A DNA stretch of 64,000 bases from Sphaerulina vaccinii (lineage: Eukaryota > Ascomycota > Dothideomycetes > Mycosphaerellales > Mycosphaerellaceae). Of this stretch, positions 9,267 to 21,739 are shown in pieces; the first letter of the stretch is position 1; the number at the start of each line of letters is the position of its first letter. The stretch is from positions 1,984,001-2,048,000 of the forward strand of contig JAKUDP010000002.1 in the NCBI GenBank assembly GCA_022570795.1, written 5' to 3'. A program made the position numbers and the translations under genes. Below the pieces are notes generated by a model. It did no database searches and had not been told where the DNA came from. It was given only the letters and a program-made list of their open reading frames with translations.

Positions 9267-10372
9267 CTACTTCTTCTGCTCAGGCACCTGGGTAAGAAGC
9301 CCCTTGCCCTCTACCGCAGACTTCAAGTTGTCCAACACCAACACTTCCATCTCTTTCTGTGTCTCCCAGGTGGCAGTACCAATGTGAGGAAGCAGCACCA
9401 CGTTCTCGTTCTCCAGCAAGCCAGGATGGATCTTTGGTTCCTCCTCGAAGACATCAAGACCTGCTGAGTAGACTTTGCCTGCCTTGAGCGCATCTACAAG
9501 TGCAGCCTCGTCAATGATAGGTCCTCGGGCAGTGTTTACAATCACAATACCATCCTTCATGATATCAAATTGTGGCTTCGCGATGATGTGCCGCGTTGAG
9601 GGGTTTAGTGCGAGGTTCAAGCTGAGAACGTCCGATGTCTTGAGTAGCTCGTCGAACGAGACATACTTCGCACCTTGCTCCTTCTCCTCCGATAGTCTGT
9701 TCCGGTTATGGTATTGTATAGTCATGCCGAATGCCTTGGCTCTGGTAGCTACGGCTGAGCCAATACCGCCCATACCCAGTATACCAAGGACTTTGTTCTT
9801 TGGGTCATGCCCGAGCCCGAAGTTCTTGCCTCGCCAGTCGCCTTTTCGGACATTCGTGAAAGGTATCGTGACTCGTCGAAGTGCTCCAAGAAGTAAGAAA
9901 AGTGCAACTAAGATGCTGTCAGTGTAATCTTGGTGAGTTCAGGATGTGAATACACTTACCATCCGCAGTCGCTTCGTCCACTGCTATGGGCGTGCTACTG
10001 ATCTCGATCTCCCGTTCTGTAGCTGCTGGAAGGTCGATGTTATCGTAACCAGCACCATTATGTGTAATGTACTTCAAGCTCTTCGGTAGTACTTGTATCA
10101 GCTCTTTGTCGAAAGGTCCAGTCACACTTGTCGAGTCGTTCGATCGGTAAATGCCAATCACATCGTCGTATTCGCCACTCTTGCAACGTGAGATAAAGTC
10201 TTGCCGGGAACCATCTTCGTATTCCTAGAGCAAAGTCAACACAACAAGCAGCTTTGTAGCTGTTTTCATTAATGGTACGTACCTTGAGTTGCAGCAATGA
10301 TGAGAGTGCCTCCCACTCCTTGCGAGCATGGCTGATCTTGCCAATGAGGAGGGCTGACTGTGCTTTGGTCAT
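9267..10372 (-). CDS. D-isomer-specific 2-hydroxyacid dehydrogenase (glyoxylate/hydroxypyruvate reductase type)
   Basis: The model is complement(9267-9907, 9960-10224, 10283-10372), 331 aa, with introns of 52 and 58 nt. The Rossmann motif is 'GILGMGGIGSAVATRAKAFG'. The substrate-binding and catalytic elements are 'NTARGPIIDEAAL' (Arg), 'GLDVFEEEP' (Glu) and 'LLPHIGTATWET' (His). The family reduces glyoxylate, hydroxypyruvate or related 2-keto acids with NAD(P)H; yeast GOR1 is the best-known relative by pattern. The start is the ATG of exon 1 ('MTKAQSALLIGKISHA'). No PTS1 is present (ends QKK). A CCG-N5-CGG pair lies 108 nt upstream of the start. Confidence 0.93.
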
Positions 10373-10735
10373 GGTGTCGAGTGTGTCTGTGTGATATAAG
10401 CTCGAGAGAAATTCCAAAAGTGTAGTGAAGCAACAAGAGGCTGATGCAGGAAGAGGGACAAGTCCGCATGAAAGAACAGCCGCCTGTCGGCATAGATTCG
10501 CGTTCTTCTGTGCCGAACCGTGATATACCGGCACGTGCCTACCATATTACCACCTACCATATTACCACCACCACTGTTCCAATTTCATCATGTAGTGCCG
10601 TCTTCCTCACCTCTGCCGCATCTGTGGCTGTGCTATTTTTTGGCCCTTGCTATTGAGGCTTCGCAGCCGACTGTGGCAACCCCTATCAACATCGGTACAA
10701 ATCGATCGTGCTCAAGCAGTATATTCAGTGCCCTC
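10373..10735. other. Intergenic, dehydrogenase promoter and regulator 3' flank
   Basis: The region has a CCG-N5-CGG pair at 10480-10490 and a short direct repeat (ACCATATTACCACC, about 10546-10572). No gene is seen. Confidence 0.4.
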
Positions 10736-13700
10736 TCATTGCAAGCCAAGGTTGCTCCAATCGTCCATGTTGCTCAACTGGTCGAAGAGAAAGTTGTTGG
10801 AGTCTGCTGGTAGGAATCCGGACCACCAGTCTGCATCGCTGATGGCAGCGCCGCCATTGCCGTTGACTGCGAAGTTTCCTATGGCGTCCAGATCCGTCCA
10901 TGAGAAGTCGCCCATCATTTCAGTCATAGCTGGTGAATCTTGAGACTTGTTAGAGCCAGGTGTCGGACCGCCAACGCTATTGGGCCGATATGGGTTCTGC
11001 AGAGTCGCTGTTGATTGTGTCTTGCGATGTTCCTTCTTCTCTACCTTATCCCACAGGAGCCTCAACAGTTGTGAGTATCGATTTCCCGGATGTTGCATAC
11101 CTAGAGCATTGTTAGCAAAGGATAGGTCATTGCGTTTCCCAACGTCCGTCACCATACGTACCTATCGCAGACCTCTCTAATCTGCTGACAGTTTCGCGAA
11201 CCATCACACGCACTGACTGTTCTTCGTCTGCAGCCAAGACTCCCACACAGCGTGCTCTGTACAAGAAGACTCCGGCATAGATTGAGTATAGGTAGAACCT
11301 GAGAGGCATGAAACGAAGAGACTTCTCCGGGTCGACGAAAGTGTTCATCATGCTTAGCAGGCTCTTTGCGGCATCAAGACCTTCGTAAATGAATCTTGCG
11401 TCGCCTACTGCACCGACGTTGTTGTAAAAGACACGTCCTGGTGCCGGATTCGCTGATCGTCTGCTCTCCTGGCCCTGCTGAGGTTGTGGTAGAGCTCGCT
11501 TGACTGTGGCATGGAAGGCGAAAGCATTCGTGTATAGCCGCAAGTAGTCGTAAGAGATCAGCAAGGTGGCCTTCAGATGAGGTGAGCATGTAAGTGTACC
11601 CCAGACACTCTTCCAGCCATATATTGCGCTCCTGAAGTCATCAATGTACTTGATGTAGCCGCCGCTGAGATGGCTACGCACACTGTTTCCAGGATTGGAG
11701 TAGAGCACATCGTGTACATTGGAGAAGAGCAATGTCAGCTCGAGAGTGGCGTGGAATATACTCGCATAGTCTTCTTCGCCTGGACCTGCCGGCGCAAGCA
11801 TTGGGAAGTCGGCTTTTGACAAAGTAGTCAGTGGACCAGGGCCTCTAGACCAGAATGCTCGACCCAGACGAATACTGATCTGCCTATCGCTGATATAACA
11901 GGCAGTCCAGACGAGTCGCTTTCGTTGCCATTGCGGGTCCTTGATATCATCGCTGCGCACGTGGAATGAGTACCGGTCCAGGCCTAGAAAGTATCCAATT
12001 CGCAAGGCCATTCCCACATGCATCCATGCTTCACGGTCTTCCTCGCCTCGTCCAACATTGCCAGCATCTGACCGGGAGGTGTAAGGTGTCCATTCAGCCA
12101 GGACGAGAAGTGCTTCTACAGCCTCGACCTGTCCCGAGCCTCCTGCTGCGAGCGCTGATACGAGAGCTCTCATATGTTCTGAGCAGGCCGTGAACACGTT
12201 AGGCTCGTCTGTCAGGTCTAGAGGCTGGTCAATATCGATTACCCATTTCAGAAGTATCCGCTTCACGTACCTCGGGAGGCGATCACCAGAACTGCAGTCA
12301 GAAGATGTGATTCATCTCGGGCGGTTCTGGTCAAATTCACGGCGTCTAGAGTGGCGAGAGGTACTATCGGAAAGTACGGATCTATAGTGCTCAGGAGAAT
12401 GTAAGTCAGTGCCACAAAAGCGCAATCCTCTTGTATGATGCGGGTACAAAAAGGACCAATCGAGCAAACTGAGGAGATACTTACGATAGTAGTGCTTATA
12501 TCGCTGGAGAAGCCGTATAATCTTCGAAAGCGATAGCCGGCCGTCACGTACCAAGGGGTACTCCAGTTGTGATGAGCCATTGGTCATGTGTCCATATTGA
12601 TTAGAGCCATATCGTGTGCCGTGTTCTCCATTACTGGCAATCTGTGCAAGTATGCCAAGAGCATCACTTGGGTTTTGTAGGTCGTTGAAAGCAATGTTAC
12701 CTGGAAGTACACGTGAAAAGTGAGCAGGTGTCTCCGAAAAGGACAGCTTGTCGTCCTCAAGCTCGTCGCTCTGGTGCGCTCAGGTCGAGAGACCTGGCAT
12801 GAGGATGAGATGGCTCTACTCACCGGACGTTGCTGTTGAGCTTTCTCTGGTAGCATGATTGACAAGCAAGTTCTATACACTGTCAGCGGATGCCGTGTCC
12901 GTCTATAGATATAGCTTACCTCACGCGCGTTTGCATCTGCAGCTTGTAGGGCTGGATCTAGCATGATGTCGTCGGGCGTAGGTGCACTGATGTCGATTCC
13001 AATGCCATTGTTCGCCTGGCCGTAGTCCGACTGCGACCATCCAGAACGGGCTTGGCTCGGCGAGATGCTCTGTGAAGGAAGTTCACTTGCACCTGCGATG
13101 GCTGGTGACTCTCTCAGAGGTTGCTCACTGTTGACTGTGAGACCTGCTTGGTCTAAGGTCCTCTTTCTCACTCGTCGACCTCCTCTATTTGACGAGCCAA
13201 TCACCTGCGCAAGAAGGTCAGCATATGCATGCCAAGCGGATAGCAAGGCTCGCAGCCTGTAACCAGACGTCCACCTCTTGGAGAATTGTTTTCAATACTC
13301 TATCGATATGTCTAGATCCGCAAAAGAATGGGCCCTAGCTCATACGCGAGAGCACAGACTTTCGAGACCTTTGACTACTCGCCGCGAGTGAGGAAGACCT
13401 ACGCAATCAAGACCAGATGCCTTGCATCTTTCACATGGGGTCGTCACTTGTCCATCGATAGTAGGCCTATGCACTGTTAGCACATGGTGATCAATAGCCA
13501 CATTCTCCGGGATCTGAACGTCGGCTGTCGCCAACCGAATCGCCTAGAATCTGAACAGGCTACCGGAGACCTATTCTCCAAGATCGGCTTCATGTTGGAT
13601 TGTCTCCCTCCATCATTGCTCATATCTTCACTTGCGGCCCATTTAAACACGCGCCGCCTGCGATGACTCGCAAATTCGGAGAGATGGCAGTAAGGTCAAC

Positions 13701-13814
13701 TCACAATTTGCAAGAACTTTTCCTATTCCTGCAGTTCAAACACGCGCGCGAGGTTCGCTTTTCCTTTTCTTCCTTCACAGCCTTGCCAGGCGACTGGCTT
13801 TTGGCGTCTGTCAT
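10736..13814 (-). CDS. Zn(II)2Cys6 fungal-specific transcription factor
   Basis: Eight exons: complement(10736-11100, 11162-12208, 12271-12381, 12485-12700, 12824-12872, 12920-13204, 13403-13466, 13705-13814), 748 aa; all phases agree. The zinc cluster is split by the first intron (238 nt): C25-x2-C28-x6-C35-x12-C48-x2-C51-x6-C58. A basic linker follows ('GGRRVRKRTLDQ'). The Fungal_trans middle-homology region includes 'HPYFPIVPLATLD', 'HLLTAVLVIASRDEP', 'WMHVGMALRIGYFLGLDRY' and 'CYISDRQISIRLGRAFW'. An acidic/aromatic C-terminus ('MDDWSNLGLQ') could be an activation segment. It is divergent from an SDR and lies among four metabolic genes, so a local pathway regulator is a reasonable inference. 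Introns of 198 and 238 nt are long for this genome. Confidence 0.92.
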
Positions 13815-14042
13815 GTTTTGGTGATAGTGTGATGTTGTCAATGGCCCATGTCTCCCAACCTTGGGTGGAGAGATGGGGTGCAGGCGTTGAAGAATGCCGA
13901 CTCCGCAAGACTTCCAACCGCAGACGCCGGCAAACGGCGGCAGTACGTGGACTAGAACTAACAAGATTCAAATATATCAAGCTTGGCTGCAGCACCAAAG
14001 TCTAGACATCACATCCTTCTGCAAGAGTTCAAGACAAGAAAC
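13815..14042. promoter_or_regulatory. Divergent promoter between the Zn2Cys6 regulator and the SDR
   Basis: Only 228 nt separate the two start codons. It contains the palindrome CGCCG-GCAAA-CGGCG (13925-13939), which embeds CCG-N5-CGG, a half-site arrangement typical of Zn2Cys6 binding. Confidence 0.5.
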
Positions 14043-14911
14043 ATGACGTTCAACGATAACGATATCTCAGGGAGGCTTGTACTCATCACTGGAGCCTCTG
14101 GAGGGTAAGGCTGATGGAAAGATTTGGACCCCCAACAACAAGCTCGTGACTAACGATCAACAGCTGCGGTTCAGCATGTGCTAGACAGTTCGCCGCCTAC
14201 AACTGCGACTTGGCTCTCACATATGCGTCAAACAGAGATTCGATAGAAGCACTGGTTAAGGAACTCTCATCCTCGAACGACAAGCTCAAGATCACCATTC
14301 ACCAAGCCGACCTGTCTTCTACTGAAGCTCCTACGAAGCTCACAGAAGAGGTGCAGAAGGAACATGGACGCGCAGTCGATATCCTAATCGCAAACGCTGG
14401 CTACGGCAAGCGGATACGAGATGTGTCGGACATTCCGTTGAGTGAATTCGAGATTACGCTGAATGTCAACCTCAGAGCGCCTTTTCTGCTTGTGAAAGGC
14501 GTTGTTGATGGGATGAAAGCGCAAAAATGGGGTCGCATCATTTTCGTGTCGTCGATCGCCGCCTATGGTGGTGGTATGAACGTACGTGCTAGCTCTCATC
14601 CCTGCGAGATCTGTGAAGCTAATCGTGTCCAGGGCTGCCATTATGCTGCATCTAAGGGAGGATTAATGGCCATGATGAAGAATCTGTCGACAACTCTGGC
14701 ACCATTCAACATTTCTGTCAATGATGTAGCTCCTGCTATGGTCGGCAACACTGGCCTACTGCCTTCGGGTGACCAATTTCCAGGACTTGTTGACAGCATC
14801 CCACTAAATCGTCTATGCGAGCCTACCGAAGTTGCGAATGCTGTGACATTCTATGCTCGTACTGGCTTTACCACAGGGCAAAGCATAATCATTGCAGGTG
14901 GTCTGAAATGA
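14043..14911 (+). CDS. Short-chain dehydrogenase/reductase (FabG-like SDR)
   Basis: The model joins 14043-14104, 14164-14581 and 14633-14911 (252 aa). The cofactor motif spans the first splice junction ('LITGASGG' joined to 'CGSACARQF'). Further landmarks are 'IANAGYG', the catalytic Ser in 'VSSIAAYGGGMN' and YxxxK in 'CHYAASKGG'. Intron 2 (14582-14632) is 51 nt, stop-free and divisible by three. It is nevertheless removed in the model because it splits the conserved GMN-GCHYAASK stretch and has a GTACGT donor and CCAG acceptor. Classical SDRs oxidise or reduce alcohols/ketones with NAD(P)(H) in the cytosol. It shares its promoter with the Zn2Cys6 regulator. Confidence 0.93.
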
Positions 14912-15913
14912 TCTTCACCATTCCCGTTGGAGAGAGATTTTGGGAAGCGTAGGCGCAATGTCCGGAATACCAGCTTGTTCAGCTCGTGCTCAGTCGCGGG
15001 GGAATGATATAGGCTTCAATGTATCAACTTGTTCGCGAGAATATCGCTCACTTGCATCGTCTATCCGTGGTATTCGACATATCGTACTTGCTCGGATATG
15101 CCTGGTGGAGCTGTGAGTATGAATGTAAGAGTGAAAGAGTGTTGTAAGTAAGAATTGAGACCACAAATATCACCGTGTCGCCAGAAAGTGGATTGCTGTC
15201 TTTGTCATCCGGAGAGGATCGTCCGCTAGTCTTGAATGGCTTCAAAAATGCGAGAAACGCGAACGCCACAACATCGGCCTTGCGTTGGCACTTCGATGTC
15301 TGCGCGCCCGAAGACAAGGCTTCCCTTGACACAATCCGCCGTTCTTCTGGTAGCTTGAGAGCGCAGTGCAACTGGTGAGCATTTTTACTTTCTTCTGCTC
15401 TTGTTGTTTGAGGTCTTGTGGTGGTGGCGAAGCCAGCCAAGAACGTCAGCCGTCAGCCGTTTTGTGTTTTGGTTTGGCTGGGCAACTGGGCAACCACAAT
15501 CGCTAGCTCATCCAGCCCGCTGCAGGCGAGTCAAGAATAGCTCGCGCCTTCGATCGCATTGCGACACCTCGTATTGGCCGCAGCTCGACTTTTCTTACTA
15601 CACACGACACGACTCTGGACCTTCATTCTGCGACTTCTGGAAGTTGTGAACATCAAAGCAAGGAGGACTACCACGACCACGGACCACCACGTTGAGTTTG
15701 AGCATTGTCGCCGAGCGGAACCAGGAAAGAGACGCCCAGATCGCCGTGGCAAGAGAGGCCAGCACTCAGCGTTGAGCCGCATCAGGCTGTGCAGCCTTAC
15801 ATCTCCCCATCAACCACCATACTACTCTCCAGGACTCCGTAGAGACTGATTGCCAGGCACTGCGGGAGCTGGATATCGAGGGACGTCCCTCGCTGTTACC
15901 TCACGCGAGCAGC
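14912..15913. other. Intergenic and leader of the GH17 gene
   Basis: About 1 kb holds the SDR terminator and the presumed promoter and long 5' leader of the glucanase. A minus-strand ORF (15048-15440) lacks any recognisable feature. Confidence 0.4.
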
Positions 15914-17896
15914 ATGGCCGAACGCCAGTACGGAATCCCGTTGGGACATATTCCAGGAGCACCTCAGCATCAAACAAGAAGTTCAGACTCATCGGCGGAT
16001 GCCTGGGCCACGCAAGCACACACTGGAAACGACCCACATGCACTCAGAGACATTGACAACTTGTACAACACACGACAAACATCTCCTGGTCCGTATCATG
16101 ATGCATACGAGAACGAAGCACCGCCACCTCCGCCTCACATGCAACGACCTGTGAGCCCCATACAACACGAATCACAAAGCTCTCTGGCACCGCTCACAGC
16201 GAATCAAGCGCTGAACTATACACCCTCACATTCACCTACCCGGAGTATTGACAGGACTATGGCGGCAGGTACTGGCGCTGGTCTTGGCGCTGGACCACGA
16301 GAATATGGCCAGCAATTACCACGTGGGCATTCTTACTACGGCGATGGCTACGACTCTTTCGATCCTAGTGTAATTGAAGATGATGGCGACGATGGACTCC
16401 AAGAAACGACGAGGCCGCGGAGCAGGCTTGGCTTCGGAACTGCCGCAGGAGCGGGCGCTGCTGCTACAGGCGCAGGTACGGGCTTGAAATCTCTCAATCG
16501 GGACCAGAATGGCAACTATGGACCAGTAGGCCTTGATGACGCCGAGAAGTCTGAGTGGTTACAAAAGCAAACCAATCCTGGAAATCGCAAGAAGAAGTGG
16601 ATCATTGGATGCAGTATAGCTGCAATTCTGGTGATAGGTGGCATTATTGGTGGTGTCGTTGGTGGCATCCTTGCCAATCAAAAAGACGAGACCCATCAGA
16701 CTGGAGGTAGTTCTGGATCAGGTTCCTCAAGCGACCTTTACGACATAAACAGCAGGCAAGTCAAGGCAGTGCTCAACGATGATAGACTGCACAAGGTATT
16801 TCCGACCATCGATTATACGCCTTGGTATGCGCAGTACCCAGCATGCCTAAGTCCAGGAGGTGGTCCTACGCAGAATAACGTGACACTTGATATAGCAAGA
16901 CTCTCGCAGCTTGCACCAGCAATTCGTCTATATGGCACGGACTGCAACCAAACCGAACTTGTGCTCGAGGCCATCGACCGTCTTCAGATGAAAGACACTA
17001 TGAAAGTGTGGCTTGGAGTATACCTAGATGGAAACAATCAGACCACGAACGATCGACAACTAAAGGACCTATACCGGATCCTGGACGATTACGACCACTC
17101 TTACTTCGTGGGTGTCATCGTGGGCAACGAAGTGCTCTACCAAAAGACCATGACTGCTGCTCAACTGGGTGCGCAGCTGGATTATGTTCGTAGCAACTTC
17201 ACCTTCAGAGGAATCAACTTGCCCGTGTCCACAGCGGATCTTGGGGACAAATGGACCGCCGATCTTGTACAGACATCGGACATCGTGATGTCAAACATTC
17301 ATCCCTTCTTCGCTGGTACTGTAGCGGAGGATGCTGCTGCCTGGGCCTGGAATTTCTGGCAGACTAAGGATGTTGCGCAGACCACTTCAAAGACCGGTAC
17401 CGTAGGCACACTGACATATCCCACACAAATCATTTCTGAGATTGGCTGGCCTTCTCAAGGAGGCAACGATTGCGGTGTCGCGACTGACCCGGCCTTCGGT
17501 TGCACAAGCGACACAGATGGAGCAGTGGCAAGCGTGGACAACCTTAACACATTCATGGATAGCTGGGTCTGCGATGCCATGACCAACGGCACAACATACT
17601 TCTGGTAGGAAGACTTTCTGCTTTACAGTTTCAGCCCAACTGCCGTTCGCAGACCAGTTCGTCAAGGTGCTAACGTGGTCTACCAGGTTCGAAGCTTTTG
17701 ACGAGCCATGGAAACACCAGGTAAGACGACCGACTTCTTCAACGACATGTACAACCCAGCTAACAATTCCGAACAGTTCGATACTGAACACAACAAGTGG
17801 GAGCCTTTCTGGGGTCTATTTGACTACAACCGCAATTTGAAGGACGGCCTCAAGATTCCTGACTGTGGCGGCAAAACAGTGGACAAGCCGTATTGA
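15914..17896 (+). CDS. GH17 glucan endo-1,3-beta-glucosidase, type II membrane-anchored (btgC/eglC-like)
   Basis: The model joins 15914-17604, 17687-17720 and 17777-17896 (614 aa). The first ~225 residues are a low-complexity cytoplasmic region rich in Pro, Gly and Ala. They are followed by a lone transmembrane helix (~228-252, 'WIIGCSIAAILVIGGIIGG') after a KKK stop. The extracellular GH17 barrel follows, with the acid/base Glu in 'GVIVGNEVLY' (~405) and the nucleophile in 'SEIGWPSQGG' (~508). Exon 2 restores 'WFEAFDEPWK', a GH17 C-terminal hallmark, and is only 34 nt long. The family remodels beta-1,3-glucan at the cell wall. Several N-glycosylation sequons (NNVT, CNQT, NNQT) fit an outside location. 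Confidence 0.94.
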
Positions 17897-19028
17897 TTTC
17901 GCATTGACTGGACGAGCGTGGGATGACCTCCATTTGCATTTGCAGTATTAATATGCTAGGCGTTTGAAAGAAGGACCGGATCACGATATCGACTGGTTGG
18001 TTGGCAATTTGGATGCATGTTGCTATGGGATACATGATGAGCCATGAACAAGCTAGGTTTCGACAGCACCGTAAGGGTGAGCTGGCATGAGAAAGTCTTG
18101 GGAGGCTTGTAGATATGAAGCCAATTGACACTTCATCTGCTACAGGATCTGATGACAGGCCTCAATAAACTCGATGAACAGCTGCATATGCTACGCGTGA
18201 TCAACCTGGAGAGATCTTGGAGTTTCTGAATCAGCATCTCAACAGCAATGCACTGCTAGTCAGCTCAATGCAACCATAGCATATGCCCTTTCTGGCTGGT
18301 GCACACCATCCAGTAGCTAGCATGAGGTGAAACAACGGCAGTAGATAGTCAATGCGGGGACTGCTAAAGCCCAGCATCATGATACCACGGTTACAGCCAT
18401 CCATACCTAGCCCGTAACGCATCCACGTCCTAGTCAGGTAGTTCCAGACATCATGCTGGTACATGTAGATCTCAACATGCTGGCTAGTGTCACCACCAGC
18501 TCACCATGACCTCGTTGACAGCTGCTTCAACAACGACAACATCAGCATCATCTCATGCACAGAATGTTGCTGCCTTGCGATTGTCAATTGGATTGGCTCG
18601 CCACAGCTGCAGACGAAACGCGAGAGACTGCAGATCAGATCTGGTTGTTCAATGATGATTGGTGAGCACAGTATAGTTTGAAATACATTATGACATTTCT
18701 CTATGTGAACATCGATGTGAAAACATGGACGCCTGAACGCATATGCTTTACACGAGTACGAGCATGAGCAACGAATCCATTGCGTGCAGCATGCAGGCTT
18801 TTGTACGTTACGAGAATGTCGAGCAGATTATGCTCTGTATCCGTCATGCGCCGTCGCTCAGTAAAGCCCATTCTTCGAAAAACAGGCGAGCGTTTGCCTG
18901 TCGCTAAACCTCCCATAACGCCATCGCTATCATGTGCACCCTAATCGGTTCAAGAGTGCTCACGCAAAGTCTCCTCCTCCTCCTCCTCCAGACATTAGTG
19001 ACTAGGTTACACAGGCTGAAAGAGTCCA
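17897..19028. other. Intergenic between convergent genes, 1.1 kb
   Basis: This is unusually long for a region between two 3' ends. A (CTC)n run lies at 18971-18989. Short ORFs on both strands look random. No RNA gene is recognised. Confidence 0.4.
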
Positions 19029-21739
19029 CTAGTCAACAGATCCGGCTCGTCGTGCGCGCTTGTTGCGCTCGAGCCACTTCCGCTTTCCAGGTCGAGTCTC
19101 GAAATGTGGTGCAATAGTGGCCGTATCGCTCCCGCCAGCGATCATGGTGCTTCTCATCTTATTGCGGTAGGCGTCTAGTGACCTCTGCAAGAAAAGCGTG
19201 CGACCTGTGCGATCATTAGTGAGAGTCGCAGTGACGTTGAAATAAGCTATGCATACCATTAAATGTTCGTGCTTGGCCCCAGCTCATTCGGTAGCCTAGC
19301 TCGTTCAATGCGACCTCCTTGTTCCTTCTCGACTTTGTCATGCGTGGTACAGGTAGCTTCGCTTCGCTGCCATCCATGAGTGATACTGGCACGAGGGTCC
19401 TGCCTTGTGGTGATGCTGTCTGAGCACCCTCGTCGACAGTGTCGTCCTCGTCATCCCAGTTGCCACGTGCTCCAGGGGAGCCAGGTGGCGACCTCATCTG
19501 ACGGGGGAAGTATGAACGTGGATACACAGCGTTGATTCTCAGGTGAGCATCTGGCATATCGTCCATCTTGACTTGATCGAGCATGACACGCACTCTCACA
19601 CGGGTACCACGCTGGTTGTCATCCACGAGGATGAACTTGCGTCGCTTCGATTCGGGCACATCACCGAACAGGTTGCGCTTATGCTCTTCGTCTTCCATCT
19701 TGTTTGACTCTACACGAGCAGGTGCGGCAAGTGCTGATGATGCTTGACCATGCATGGGATCCATGGCGTCGTGGACTGAAGGCATGGACGAGCCTCCGAC
19801 TCCTGGTTGCTGAGGATACGAGGGATAGAAATTCTGAGCGTAGCGGCCCGTTGTTGGCGATGCCAGATCGTTCTGTCCGTCGCTGGACTGGTTGGGATGC
19901 CCAGATGCACTGTTATAATCATTTCCGGCTAAACAGAAAGACGTTCGATTAGCGTGGGAGCTTCGATGATGTGCAGCAAGGGTATGTGCGAAGCGAGAAA
20001 ACAAGGGTAGGTATGGATGTGCAAAGCGAAGTGCGTTGTACAATGACAAAGATACAATCTTCAGCAGCCATGATTGAACATAGCCGCTTGCAGCGATAAA
20101 GTATGCTGTACACAAATGTACAGAAAGAGTGATCGATATGAGGCTGACCGCGTCTCTTACTCCACCGCCAAAAACTCCACAAATGCTCGTGCAATAGTAG
20201 TACAGGGTAACATTCACATCTGGTGGAACATACCGCTGACATCGTGTCCACCGCCGGTCTCACTACCGTCGGTATGGTGATGGTGCATCTGAGGTCCACC
20301 AGGACCCATGTTCGATGGACGCACTGAACCAGGAGCCATGCCCTGCGGAGGTAGCCCAGCACTACCAGGGCCTTGCGGATACTGACCAGCAACTCCAGAC
20401 GGTCCCTTTGCTGCGTTTCTGTTCTGAATCTTGGCCATGCGTCGCACTCTGCGGCTCCGTAACCTCACGTCTTGGTTGCTGTTTCTCCAGCTGTCCACAG
20501 CACGCTGGATGAGGCCGCGCTTCTCACGCAAATTGGGATTCAGTTGCGCGAGTGCCCAGCCGACCGCGTTGCATTCGCTTTCGTAGTGTAATCGATTGCC
20601 CTTGTACTGTTCCTTTCCGCAGCATGCGCGTGGATAGACACAGTTTGCAGACTTGAATTCGGGGCTGAGTTCATCAACGTTGACAGACTCGACGTCGCAG
20701 CGGATCGTGTATTCCATCTTCACGCGATCGCGCGAATACTCGAATGCGATCCACTGCACTCCATTGTTGTCTTGTCGCACGACCAGAGGAGTAGTCGCGG
20801 GGATTGGTCCTGGTGCTGCGCTCGAGTTAGGTCCATTTGGGGTGGCAGATGGCGGGTTACCGTGCATACCTGGACCTGAAGGTGTCTGAGGAGTGCCTTG
20901 AGGTGGAGCAAGTGCAGAAGGCGGGCGTTGCAGCGAGGACTGTGAGGGCTTCTGATCGAGCATGTTAGACTGCGGGTGGCCGGGCGTCGCTTGCGGCGGC
21001 TGCTGCATTTGCTGCTGCGGCTGCTGATGTGACATAAGCATAGCGCCCGGCGCCGAGGTCATCGAGGAGTGGTGCGAAGCAGCAGCTGGATGCTGGCCAT
21101 ACGGCGATTGCTGCTGCATCTGGTACTGTGGGTAGTACATTTGCTGAGGCATGGAGGGTATGCCGTACAACGGTCGACCATGTGCATCAGTTTGTGGTGA
21201 GTGGATGGACGCCGGTGAGTTAGACTGCGGAGTCTGATAGCTTGAGATTGGCGGGTATGACTGACGACTGATCGCCGCCTGCGTGGCCATGCTGTCGTTC
21301 GGCTCTGCAAAGCTGGTCAATTCCAAACTGAAAGAACGTGCCATGAAAGCCAACTTTCAGCACTGGCGATCAATCCATTATCGCTGGGGATGTCCACGCC
21401 TCAAAATTAGTTTGGTTTCAACTCACCTGACGAAGCGTAGCTGCCAGCCGCACTGTTTGTGCTGTACGGGCTGGGATGGGCACCAAAGAACTGTGCCTCA
21501 CCCGGATGCTGCGATGGGATTCCTGGCACCGTTCCGATGTACGGCGACTGGTGCTGCTGGGGTAGGCTGTGTGTCGAGGAGTGCGGTGATATGTAGGGTC
21601 CTTGCGAGGTCTGATTATTCAGATTGTGCGATTGGTGAGGTGAGTTGGGTCGATGTTGTTGAACTAGTCCTGCAGATCGCGGGTGCTGCAAAGGCTGCTG
21701 TGGAGGAGGAAGACCCTGTTGGCCGGCATTTGACTGATT
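19029..21739 (-). CDS. medA: Medusa/Acr1-type developmental regulator (5' end unresolved)
   Basis: Supported exons: complement(19029-19204, 19257-19928, 20234-21304, 21427-21739); phases agree. After a Gln/Pro-rich N-terminus, the conserved block runs from 'MEYTIRCDVESVNVDELS' through 'YPRACCGKEQYKGNRLHYES' to 'SWRNSNQDVRLRSRRVRRM'. The second conserved block starts 'KRRKFILVDDNQRGTRVRV', passes 'RINAVYPRSYFPRQMRSPPG' and 'LNELGYRMSWGQARTFNG', and ends 'PHFETRPGKRKWLERN'. Medusa-type proteins (MedA in Aspergillus, Acr1 in Magnaporthe, Ren1 in Fusarium) are nuclear and control conidiophore development. The 305-nt intron between the blocks is long. The first exon must end in phase 0 before 21740, but no upstream ATG exon fits cleanly (ATGs at 22017 and 22025 are candidates). 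Confidence 0.86.

Noticed and set aside
15048..15440. 130-codon minus-strand ORF upstream of the GH17 gene
   Set aside because: No domain or supporting context; lies in the presumed leader of the glucanase.
18971..18989. CTC microsatellite as a possible functional element
   Set aside because: Simple slippage repeat in intergenic DNA with no further structure.
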